Positions 1 to 7,076 are shown, counted from the first letter of the stretch. The stretch: 8,784 nucleotides of DNA from Pseudomonadota bacterium (GCA_030591305.1 JAUVBI010000122.1:1-8784); one strand, 5' to 3'. Notes: generated by a model from the sequence alone, not told the origin. Translations and numbers: made by a program.

Positions 1-1098
1 CTGGGCTTTGAAACGGGCTGGGTGGATGGTGAGCCCTTTAATCGAGCGGGGCACCTGGTGGCAAGCCGGGGGAAGCGCGGTACGCGCATTCTACTTATTG
101 GACATCTGGATACCGTATTTGAGCCCGACAGCAGCTTCCAGAATTATGAACTTGTCGATGATCGATATGCTAAGGGCCCCGGCGTGACCGACATGAAGGG
201 GGGTGATGTGGTTATGGTCTACGCCTTAAAAGCGTTAAAAGAGGCGGGTGTACTGGATGAAATCCAGGTGAAAATTGTGATGACCGGGGATGAAGAGAGC
301 AGGGGAACCCCCCACGCACTGGCCAACAAAGCACTTATCGACGCGGCGATCTGGGCGGACGTTGCTATCGGCTTCGAAGATGGTGATGGCGACCCAAAAA
401 CAGCAGTTGTGTCCCGTCGCGGTTCGAGCGGCTGGCAACTGCATGTGGTGGGTAAGCCTGCGCACTCGTCCCAGATATTTCAGGAAAACATCGGCTATGG
501 TGCAATTTTCGAGGCTGCCAGAATTCTGAATCAGTTTCGCACGGCCCTGTCTGAAGTACCCAATTTGACCTTTAACCCAGGCCTGATCATTGGTGGCACC
601 GATGTTGAGCACGACGTGGCAGGAACCCGGGGCAGCGCCTTTGGCAAGAATAACGTTATTGCCCAGAGCGTCACCGTTAGTGGCGGCATAAGAGCACTTT
701 CTCCCCGGCAGCTGGAGTTGGCCCAGGTCAAAATGCAGGAGATTGTCAGCAACAACCTCGCCCATACCGGCGCACATCTGACGTTTGGCACAGGTTATCC
801 GCCCATGGCTCCCTCGCCCGGAAATGACGAAATATTACGTCTATACAATGAGGTCAGCGAAGCCCTGGGATATGGTGCGGTGCAGGCTGTTGACCCCAGG
901 CGAGCGGGGGCTGCAGATATTTCTTTTGCGGCGAAGTATGTGAGCATGGCGATAGATGGTTTGGGGTTAATGGGGACAGGCGGTCACACCGTCAATGAGG
1001 TGGCCGATTTGGCGACCTTGCCCCAACAGACAAAGCGGGCCGCACTTCTTCTGTATAGGCTGAAGGGTCTTACAAGTACATCGATAATGGGAGAATAA
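1..1098 (+). CDS. M20-family metallopeptidase / amidohydrolase, 5'-truncated by window edge
   Basis: The reading frame is open from base 1, so the true start lies upstream; the GTG at 22 is an internal Val. The visible 365 residues carry the di-zinc M20 ligand set: a GHLDTV motif with His at 103-105 and its Asp two codons on, bridging Asp at 190-192 in TDMKGG, catalytic/metal Glu pair at 292-297 in GDEES, an acidic ligand in FEDGD near 376-381, and the C-terminal metal His at 985-987 in GTGGHT. The middle (about 420-780) is the expected lid/dimerisation domain. The closest family style is the glutamate carboxypeptidase (CPG2-like) branch, which hydrolyses terminal amide bonds of N-acyl amino acids or dipeptides. 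M20 proteins are usually about 380-430 residues, so only an N-terminal segment, possibly with a signal peptide, is missing. The TAA is 4 nt before the DUF2855 ATG, indicating cotranscription. The family call is secure; the substrate is unknown. Confidence 0.93.
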   Translation: MGFETGWVDGEPFNRAGHLVASRGKRGTRILLIGHLDTVFEPDSSFQNYELVDDRYAKGPGVTDMKGGDVVMVYALKALKEAGVLDEIQVKIVMTGDEESRGTPHALANKALIDAAIWADVAIGFEDGDGDPKTAVVSRRGSSGWQLHVVGKPAHSSQIFQENIGYGAIFEAARILNQFRTALSEVPNLTFNPGLIIGGTDVEHDVAGTRGSAFGKNNVIAQSVTVSGGIRALSPRQLELAQVKMQEIVSNNLAHTGAHLTFGTGYPPMAPSPGNDEILRLYNEVSEALGYGAVQAVDPRRAGAADISFAAKYVSMAIDGLGLMGTGGHTVNEVADLATLPQQTKRAALLLYRLKGLTSTSIMGE

Positions 1099-1102
1099 AA
1101 AT

Positions 1103-2194
1103 ATGGACATTACAACATTTGAGGTTCAACGCGACGACTTTTCTGTTACCCGCCTGGTAAACGAGTCTTTTGATGGTGTGCTGGCAGAGAATGAAGTCCT
1201 GTTACAGGTCGATCACTTCGCTCTTACCGCCAATAATATTTCCTATTGTGTCAGCGGCGATTTACTGGGTTACTGGCAGTTTTTTCCCGCAGAGCAGGGC
1301 TGGGGCCGTGTTCCCGCTATGGGGTATGCGCATGTTGTAGCCTCAGCCCATGCACAAATACCCGTGGGAGAGAGGGTATGGGGTTTCTTTCCCATGTCCA
1401 GTCATCTCAAAATACTGGCGGGCAAGGTGAGTGAAAAACAATTTGTCGATGTCTCGCCGCACCGGGCAGAACTCGCCCCTATTTACTCCCAGTTTCAACG
1501 GGCCGCTGCCAACCCCGTTTACCAGGTCGACAGAGAGGACCAGGACAGCCTGCTGCGTGGCCTGTTTCTCACATCCTGGCTCTGTGAAGATTTCATGTAC
1601 GACAATAACTGTTTTGGTGCCCAGGCCTATTTGATCACCAGTGCATCCAGTAAAACCAGTATCGCGCTGGCCTTTATGGTAAAGCGGCGGGGTGAAGAAC
1701 AATCCATAGGTATCACCTCGTCCGGCAATGTTGCTTTTTGCCAGGGCCTGGGTTGTTACGATCGGGTTGTTGTCTACGATGAGCTGCAAACTCTGGATGC
1801 GGAACATCCTGTTGTACTGGTTGATATGTCCGGCAATGCGGGGGTTATCTCCCGCTTGCATCATCACTATAATGACAATCTCCGATATTCCTGCATGATC
1901 GGTGCGACTCACTATAATGATATGGGAGCAACCAAGAATTTACCGGGTGCCAGGCCGGAGTTTTTCTTTGCACCCAGCCAGGCACAAAAGCGTGCGGGGG
2001 AATGGGGTCCAGATGAAATAGAAAAGCGCATAGGCACAAGCTTTGTAGAATTCAGGGAATATTGTGATAGCTGGCTTAAGGTTGAACGCCAGTATGGTCC
2101 CGAGGCGATTTCAAACAGTTTCCAAACAACATTAGCCGGTGCAGCCAGCCCGGATCAGGGCTGCATTTTATCGATGTGGGGTAAAGTAAACTGA
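1103..2194 (+). CDS. DUF2855 family protein (MDR-like fold, function unknown)
   Basis: This 363-residue protein is recognised as DUF2855. That family resembles medium-chain dehydrogenase/reductase or quinone-oxidoreductase proteins but has no assigned reaction. The N-terminal half has the GroES-like MDR flavour: VDHFALTANNISY at residues 36-48, the FFPAEQGWGRVPAMGYA block at 60-76, and PVGERVWGFFPMSSHL at 87-102. The second half has ITSASSKTSIALAF (178-191), the family's counterpart of a nucleotide-binding loop, then VVLVDMSGNAG (237-247). It lacks a classical GxGxxG Rossmann motif, and I see no zinc-ligand cluster, signal peptide or membrane segment, so it is probably cytoplasmic. The ATG at 1103 has a GGGAGA Shine-Dalgarno at 1089-1094. 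It lies 4 nt after the M20 stop and 9 nt before the next gene, so it is the middle gene of an operon. A redox or carbonyl-metabolism role is inference. Confidence 0.88.
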   Translation: MDITTFEVQRDDFSVTRLVNESFDGVLAENEVLLQVDHFALTANNISYCVSGDLLGYWQFFPAEQGWGRVPAMGYAHVVASAHAQIPVGERVWGFFPMSSHLKILAGKVSEKQFVDVSPHRAELAPIYSQFQRAAANPVYQVDREDQDSLLRGLFLTSWLCEDFMYDNNCFGAQAYLITSASSKTSIALAFMVKRRGEEQSIGITSSGNVAFCQGLGCYDRVVVYDELQTLDAEHPVVLVDMSGNAGVISRLHHHYNDNLRYSCMIGATHYNDMGATKNLPGARPEFFFAPSQAQKRAGEWGPDEIEKRIGTSFVEFREYCDSWLKVERQYGPEAISNSFQTTLAGAASPDQGCILSMWGKVN

Positions 2195-2203
2195 GAAAGC
2201 TGT

Positions 2204-3586
2204 ATGCCTGAACAATTTAAAGAGCAGGGCGGTTTCGCCGCCATGGACCCCAGCCCAATAAAGCGCTGGATGACCTCACAGATAATTCGGAAGTTGTCGA
2301 GCCCGGTGCGCTTGCACAAAGCCAGAGGCAGAGCGGAAAGAGAGCGAGTAAAACAGGGGAAGGCGCACTGTGTTGAGTACTTCCATCAGGTTGACGATGC
2401 CTATAGCCACTTGGCCGCCCAGGCATTGCAAACTTTACTGAATCGCTATGATATCGAGTTGCACTACCATCTAGTCAGCGGCCCTGTGGGTAATAACCTG
2501 CCTGAGCCCGAATTATTGCCGCGCCTGTCCCTCACTGATGCGGCTCTGGTTTCCAGCCACTACGGTCTGGAGTTTCCACAGGACGCTATATTGCCTGGTT
2601 GCAATCTGGTCGAACAGGCAAACTCGATACTGGCCAATATTTCCAGGGAAGATTTCCCCGCTGTAGCTATTGCTGTCGGGGAGGCTATCTTCAGCGGTGC
2701 CAAAGCCGAGGTGGCACTGCATGCTCTTAAAAATACCTACGGCGCTGCCGCACAACAACAAACAAATCAGGCTGTCTCCAGTGGTAATGGGCGTTTGGCA
2801 GAGCTCAAGCATTACTCGGGTGCGATGTTTTACTACGCCGGTGAGTGGTACTGGGGTGTGGACCGGTTGTACCACCTGGAGCAGCGCTTGCAATCTCTGG
2901 GTGCTGTTCGCGGTACCGATGAATCGTTATTGTTTCCCCGGCCGGATATCGAAGCCGGCCCCCTGAAGGATGACGGCAGTCTCACCCTGGAGATTTATGC
3001 CTCCCTGCGCAGCCCGTATACGGCCTTGATCTTTGACAGGGCAGTGCAGCTGGCCAGAGATGCCGGAGTCACCCTGGCCCTGCGTCCGGTGCTACCCATG
3101 GTCATGCGCGGGGTTTCCCTGAGCCGCCAAAAAGGGCTGTACATTTTCGCTGATGCTACTCGGGAGGCCCGGGCTTTAGGGGTAGACTTCGGAAAATTCT
3201 CCGACCCCATTGGCAGTCCGGTACGGCGTTGTTACTCACTGTTTGCCTGGGCGAAAACCCAGGGCCTGCAAGTAGAACTGGCCAGCAGCTTTCTCAAAGC
3301 GGCTTTTGCCCAGGGCATAAATACCAATTCAGATACTGGCCAGAAGGCGGTTGTAGAACAGGCGGGCCTGTCCTGGTCGCAGGCACAACAGCATATTGAT
3401 AACGAAGGCTGGCAGGGAGAGTTGGAGAAAAATCGCAGAACCATGTACAGCTTTGATTGCTGGGGTGTGCCCAGTTTTCGTTTGCTGGATGAGGGCGGAA
3501 AACCGTTGTTGGCTGTGTGGGGGCAGGACCGCTTGTGGTTGGTCAGCCGTAAAATTCAACAGGCCCTGGCAAGCCGTCAGTCATAG
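2204..3586 (+). CDS. Tandem DsbA/HCCA-isomerase-like thioredoxin-fold protein
   Basis: This 460-residue protein contains two modules of the DsbA-like family that includes 2-hydroxychromene-2-carboxylate isomerase (HCCA) and GST-kappa. Module 1 spans about residues 55-230 and module 2 about 259-455. Module 2 keeps hallmarks: SPYTAL at 270-275, the position of the HCCA/kappa catalytic Ser; WGVPSF at 420-425 with the cis-Pro; and the closing GQDRLWLV at 440-447. Module 1 has the same layout but reads DAYSHL at 65-70, and its SGAMFYYAGEWYWGVDRL stretch (205-222) lacks the cis-Pro. Neither module has a CXXC dithiol, so disulfide exchange is unlikely and glutathione-type isomerase or transferase chemistry fits better. 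A basic 50-residue leader precedes module 1, with no clear signal peptide. The ATG at 2204 has GAGAAA at 2193-2198; an alternative ATG at 2243 would trim 13 residues. It is the last gene of the operon. The family call is good; the substrate is unknown. Confidence 0.8.
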   Translation: MPEQFKEQGGFAAMDPSPIKRWMTSQIIRKLSSPVRLHKARGRAERERVKQGKAHCVEYFHQVDDAYSHLAAQALQTLLNRYDIELHYHLVSGPVGNNLPEPELLPRLSLTDAALVSSHYGLEFPQDAILPGCNLVEQANSILANISREDFPAVAIAVGEAIFSGAKAEVALHALKNTYGAAAQQQTNQAVSSGNGRLAELKHYSGAMFYYAGEWYWGVDRLYHLEQRLQSLGAVRGTDESLLFPRPDIEAGPLKDDGSLTLEIYASLRSPYTALIFDRAVQLARDAGVTLALRPVLPMVMRGVSLSRQKGLYIFADATREARALGVDFGKFSDPIGSPVRRCYSLFAWAKTQGLQVELASSFLKAAFAQGINTNSDTGQKAVVEQAGLSWSQAQQHIDNEGWQGELEKNRRTMYSFDCWGVPSFRLLDEGGKPLLAVWGQDRLWLVSRKIQQALASRQS

Positions 3587-3594
3587 AGTGGTTT

Positions 3595-3624
3595 CGACAG
3601 TTCCGCTCAGCTATGTTGCTGTCG
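3595..3624. terminator. Weak hairpin between convergent genes
   Basis: CGACAG (3595-3600) pairs perfectly with CTGTCG (3619-3624) across an 18-nt loop. It sits in the 56-nt gap between the convergent operon ends, where a bidirectional terminator would be expected. There is no U-tract on either strand and the loop is long, so it does not fit a canonical intrinsic terminator. Confidence 0.25.
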
Positions 3625-3642
3625 CTGGGCAGTGATTTAAAT

Positions 3643-4743
3643 TTAGATACGCGCGCTATCCTGCCAGCTGTCGTAAATAGTCTTCCACACCGCGCCGCGT
3701 TTTAGGGCCACTTCCGTTTCGAAATAGTGATTCATGCGCTTTAAATCGGTGCGGTTGTCCTTGATTGAGGCGCCGATAAGAAAGTCAGTAAAATCTTCTG
3801 CGAGCATAGTACCCTCGCGATAATAATAGGCATAAACACCCATGGCGTGGGCCACTGAAACTGCTTCAGCAGTAGACATGACTGCCGAAGCGAGACGATC
3901 TGTGCTGCGTCCGTCAAGTGACTGACCATTGCGCAACTCGTGGAAAATAGTCACCAGAGCTTCGATGATTTCCTCATCGGGGTTGACGTCCACGCCGGAG
4001 CCCAGCAATAACTTTTTTGACTCGCGCAGGACCACGGCAATTTCGTCATCTACAGATGCGATGGGTTTTATGGTCTCGAAATTCATGCGGCGCTTGAGGG
4101 CGGAGCTCATTTCGTTGACGCCCAGGTCGGTGGTATTGGAGGTGCCCACCAGGTTAAATCCCTCCCGGGCATACAGCACTGATTCGTCCCCGGACAACTC
4201 TGGTATGGCGATCATGCGCTCGGACATAATAGAGAGCAGTGCATCCTGCAACGCGGGCGCAGAGCGGGCTATTTCCTCGAAGCGCACCAGCTTTCCAGCC
4301 TGCATGCCCCGAAAAAGTGGGCCGGGTATCAGGGCTTCCATGCAGGGCCCCTTGCGATCCAGCAGTGCTATATTCCAGCTGTATAGCAACTGGCTCACCG
4401 ATTCCACCGCGCCGCCCTGCACAATCAGGGTCGAGTCGTCTGAAATGGAAGCGCAGATCAGTTCTGACAACCATGATTTAGCGGTTCCCGGCTGACCCAC
4501 AAGCATCACGCCACGCTGGGTCGCCAGGGAGATAATAATACGTGTGACAATTTCACGGGGAGCGACAAACTTAGGGGCGATATTCTCATCGGCATTACCC
4601 AATATGAAATTTTCAACACCGAGCGGTGACAGCTTCCAACCCGGAGGCCTGGGGTAGTTGTCTGTCTCGCGCAGCTGCGCCAGTTCATCGGCATTGACAA
4701 TTTCTACCGGCAGCCGCTGAGCGTATTTATGTGCGCTTTTCAT
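3643..4743 (-). CDS. MoxR-like AAA+ ATPase (VWA/DUF5682-associated type)
   Basis: This 366-residue AAA+ protein has Walker A GQPGTAKS at residues 83-90, a Walker B-like strand KLVRFEEI at 151-158 with Glu156-Glu157, sensor 1 GTSNTTD at 200-206 and an arginine-finger region ALKRRMN at 215-221. A helical lid follows, with STDRLAS (280-286) as a possible sensor 2. The blocks LIVQGGAVES, YSWNIALL and GVNEMSSALKRR match the MoxR-like ATPases commonly encoded beside VWA-domain, DUF5682 and SWIM zinc-finger proteins. MoxR relatives act as chaperone-like remodelers with VWA partners, but no such partner is visible here. Its ATG directly abuts the TAG of the upstream fusion gene, and its GAGGGGG Shine-Dalgarno lies inside that gene, so translational coupling is likely. 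It ends convergently with the plus-strand operon. AAA+ identity is very secure; subfamily and role are inferred. Confidence 0.92.
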   Translation of the reverse strand: MKSAHKYAQRLPVEIVNADELAQLRETDNYPRPPGWKLSPLGVENFILGNADENIAPKFVAPREIVTRIIISLATQRGVMLVGQPGTAKSWLSELICASISDDSTLIVQGGAVESVSQLLYSWNIALLDRKGPCMEALIPGPLFRGMQAGKLVRFEEIARSAPALQDALLSIMSERMIAIPELSGDESVLYAREGFNLVGTSNTTDLGVNEMSSALKRRMNFETIKPIASVDDEIAVVLRESKKLLLGSGVDVNPDEEIIEALVTIFHELRNGQSLDGRSTDRLASAVMSTAEAVSVAHAMGVYAYYYREGTMLAEDFTDFLIGASIKDNRTDLKRMNHYFETEVALKRGAVWKTIYDSWQDSARI

Positions 4744-7002
4744 CTATGATCCCCCTCGTTTTTCCGGGGCCATGCGTTCCATAGGTAAGATGCGCGGTAT
4801 CTCGGACAGCAGGATAACGCCGTTAATAACATGGTTCAGAGCGCTGTCTCTCATTGTGATCAAACCTGAATCCAGTGCAATAGAACGCAACTTTGCCACG
4901 GAGTATTGCTGTGAGATAGCGTCGCGAATTTCCGAGTTAACCTGCATATATTCAACCACGGCAACACGGCCATGGGTACCTTTGCCATTGCACCTCTCAC
5001 AGCCCTTGCCGCTGTAGCTTTTAAAACTATGTGGCGTACCATCGGGGAATAATTCCTTGAGGATATGAGGGTCAGAAGTTGTCTCTTCCCTGCAGTGTTC
5101 GCAGATGCGTTTCGCCAGTTTCTGGGCAATTACCCCCATTAATTCACTGGCCACAGAATTCGGATGTACGTTCAGGTCGTAGATGCGCTGCAGGGCATCT
5201 ACCGCGTCGTTACTGTGTAGTGTGGACAGCACAATATGTCCGGTCTGGGATGCGCGAATGGCCTCTACAGCAGTTTCCTGGTCGCGAATTTCACCGACCA
5301 GGATGACGTCCGGGTCCTGACGTACGAAAGAGCGCATACCATCGGCAAAGTTAAAACCGATATCCGGGCGTGTGTGCGTCTGTTGAATATTCTCCATAGA
5401 ATATTCGATCGGGTCCTCGATAGTGATGACCTTGCGGCGCCCATCCTTGGCGAGCTCTGACAGACCTGCATACAAGGTTGTTGTTTTACCCGAGCCCGTG
5501 GGTCCAACCACCAGCACCAGCCCGGAGGGGTTATCCAGCAATCTGCGATAATGCCTGGCCACCGCCTCTGCCATGCCCAGATTTTCAATAGCGACAATAT
5601 TGTCGGTCTGGGGAAGCAGGCGAATGACAACAGCCTCGCCGTGCAACGAGGGCTGTATTTGAATTCTGAGGTCGTAGACCACGCCACTTACCGTCAACTG
5701 TGAACGCCCCCCCTGGGGCAGGCGCTTTTCGCCGATATCCATTTCCCCGCGAATTTTGATGACGTTGACCAATCCACGGGCTTCCCTGGTGGACAATCGA
5801 TAGTGAGTTATGTCGTGTAAATCCCCGTCAACACGCAGCCGAATACGGGTGCGCCCCTTGTATTGCTCGATATGAATATCACTGGCACCTTCGCTTACGG
5901 CATCCAGTAACAAGGCATCCATAAGGGTAATGAGGTGTGCTTCAATATGTGGCGATTTCTTCTCTGTCTGCTGGCTAGCGTGCGCTTTTTTCCTGGCCGC
6001 TTCCGCCTGCTGTTGGCGGTCATCACCCTGAATGGATATTTCGATGGTAGTCCACAAGCGTTTAAAGTCATTCGGCGTTATCAGGGTTTTCAATACTCGG
6101 TCGTAGGAGTACATGTGGTAGATGTCTTCAACCGAACTGTCGGGGTCATCGGTGGCTACATGAAGGCTGCCATCGTCTGCGTTCAGGGGAATAAGGTGAT
6201 GACTGTCCAGAAAACTGCGGGAGAAGGCCTCCATCAATTGCGGGTCAATGGTCTTCAGCAACTCATCGACAGATGAGAAGGGCATGCCGTTCTCATCTGC
6301 CAGGCGGCGATACAAGGTTGCGTCTTCTACATCGAGTATATCGCGCAGTATTTTTATTACGGGGAGTTTTTTCGCCTGGGATAGTTTTCGCGCTCGCGAT
6401 AGCATGGTCTGATCGACCATTCCCATGTCCAGCAGCGTCATGCCTGTGTCTTTGGAGAAATCGACCAAGGCCAACTCTTTGCGTAGTATCGCACCCAATT
6501 CGGTCATGTTGTAACGGGTCAGGATATGGGTATTATTTTCCCCCAGTTCCAGGGCGACCAGGGTGCCACCCGGTGCCAGTTGCTCCAATAGTGCAGTCTT
6601 ATCTTTTATCCGGGGGCTTGAAACCAGTATTCGATCGAAGGGTGCCAGGTCGCTGGCCCCTTTGCAGCCATCTTGCTGTCGCAACACCAGGTTGGCCAGG
6701 CCGAGTTTGTTAAAGCGTGCTTGGGCAACTCGGGCGATGGCGGGGTTGATCTCCAAAGTGACCACATTGGCAGCCAGTTTGCTTAATACAGCAGACAAAT
6801 ACCCCGCTCCGGTACCTACCTGCAGGACTTTGTGGTCTGGATGGATGTCGGTGTGGTTGAGAACTTCGGATACCGCATTGGAGGGCGGTATGCTGCGCCC
6901 CAAAACCAGTGAAGAATCACTCATTTCGATAAAGTGATCGCGAGGCAGCGTACGCATGGCGTCGCTGACGCGTTTGCCTCTCAAGTCTTGTTCATTTTGC
7001 AT
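4744..7002 (-). CDS. PCMT-like methyltransferase domain fused to GspE/PilB-type secretion/pilus ATPase
   Basis: This is a 752-residue multidomain protein. Residues 1 to about 195 align with protein-L-isoaspartate O-methyltransferase: VSDAMRTLPRDHFI (12-25), SAM-loop LQVGTGAGY (60-68), acidic VTLEI (81-85), APFDRILV (120-127) and APGGTLV (143-149). Residues about 205-320 resemble the T2SSE/MshE N-terminal domain, followed by a charged linker (327-350). Residues about 355-740 are a full GspE/PilB ATPase: Walker A GPTGSGKTTT (500-509), Asp box ITIEDPIEY (526-534), Walker B VILVGEIRD (566-574), His box GHIVLSTLHSNDA (588-600), and a zinc tetracysteine C634, C637, C668, C671. It is therefore predicted to be an ATP-hydrolysing hexameric motor of a type II secretion or type IV pilus-like machine. 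GspE/PilB proteins are usually about 500-580 residues, so about 200 are added. The ATG at 7002 is the best start: an in-frame TGA lies at 7029-7027, although the leader is C-rich without a Shine-Dalgarno. No pilin or secretin genes adjoin. Confidence 0.94.
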   Translation of the reverse strand: MQNEQDLRGKRVSDAMRTLPRDHFIEMSDSSLVLGRSIPPSNAVSEVLNHTDIHPDHKVLQVGTGAGYLSAVLSKLAANVVTLEINPAIARVAQARFNKLGLANLVLRQQDGCKGASDLAPFDRILVSSPRIKDKTALLEQLAPGGTLVALELGENNTHILTRYNMTELGAILRKELALVDFSKDTGMTLLDMGMVDQTMLSRARKLSQAKKLPVIKILRDILDVEDATLYRRLADENGMPFSSVDELLKTIDPQLMEAFSRSFLDSHHLIPLNADDGSLHVATDDPDSSVEDIYHMYSYDRVLKTLITPNDFKRLWTTIEISIQGDDRQQQAEAARKKAHASQQTEKKSPHIEAHLITLMDALLLDAVSEGASDIHIEQYKGRTRIRLRVDGDLHDITHYRLSTREARGLVNVIKIRGEMDIGEKRLPQGGRSQLTVSGVVYDLRIQIQPSLHGEAVVIRLLPQTDNIVAIENLGMAEAVARHYRRLLDNPSGLVLVVGPTGSGKTTTLYAGLSELAKDGRRKVITIEDPIEYSMENIQQTHTRPDIGFNFADGMRSFVRQDPDVILVGEIRDQETAVEAIRASQTGHIVLSTLHSNDAVDALQRIYDLNVHPNSVASELMGVIAQKLAKRICEHCREETTSDPHILKELFPDGTPHSFKSYSGKGCERCNGKGTHGRVAVVEYMQVNSEIRDAISQQYSVAKLRSIALDSGLITMRDSALNHVINGVILLSEIPRILPMERMAPEKRGGS
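4751..4757 (-). promoter_or_regulatory. Shine-Dalgarno for AAA+ gene inside the fusion gene's 3' end
   Basis: The minus-strand sequence GAGGGGG lies 7 nt before the AAA+ ATG and encodes part of the Arg-Gly-Gly-Ser tail of the fusion protein. The TAG at 4746-4744 is followed immediately by ATG at 4743-4741, the classic arrangement for terminating ribosomes to reinitiate. It fixes the AAA+ start and ties its expression to the upstream gene. Confidence 0.75.
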
Positions 7003-7027
7003 AGTGGGGTGGGTGAGGGTGTCTACT

Positions 7028-7076
7028 CAAGCTAGTATCAGCTGATAGTATTCACTATTGTGATGATACAAGCTAG
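7028..7076. repeat. Dyad cluster bounded by direct repeats CAAGCTAG
   Basis: CAAGCTAG occurs at 7028-7035 and again at 7069-7076, 41 bp apart (about four helical turns). Between them are a perfect 12-bp palindrome TATCAGCTGATA (7036-7047), ATAGT/ACTAT arms (7045-7049, 7054-7058) and TCAC/GTGA arms (7052-7055, 7060-7063). The cluster lies 26-74 bp upstream of the fusion gene's ATG, a natural position for operators. The repeats are seen directly; a binding role is inferred and no regulator is identified. Confidence 0.5.

Noticed and set aside
22..24. GTG as a start codon for the M20 gene
   Set aside because: The frame continues to base 1 without a stop, and family length requires a longer N-terminus.
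235..777. 180-codon open frame on the minus strand
   Set aside because: It lies fully antisense to the M20 peptidase, whose catalytic motifs run through the same bases. The translation shows no recognisable domain.
1343..1912. 189-codon open frame on the minus strand
   Set aside because: It is antisense to the DUF2855 gene and has no family signature; the plus-strand frame is clearly the coding one.
3929..4495. 188-codon open frame on the plus strand
   Set aside because: It is antisense to the AAA+ gene. Its Ser/Arg-rich translation is typical of a shadow frame, with no motif.
6273..6713. 146-codon open frame on the plus strand
   Set aside because: It is antisense to the methyltransferase and N1 region of the fusion gene, and its Pro/Cys/Arg-rich translation resembles no family.
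4744..7002. Part of a complete type II secretion or type IV pilus cluster
   Set aside because: Only the motor ATPase is present; neighbours are a AAA+ protein and a divergent permease, with no pilin, secretin or inner-membrane platform gene.
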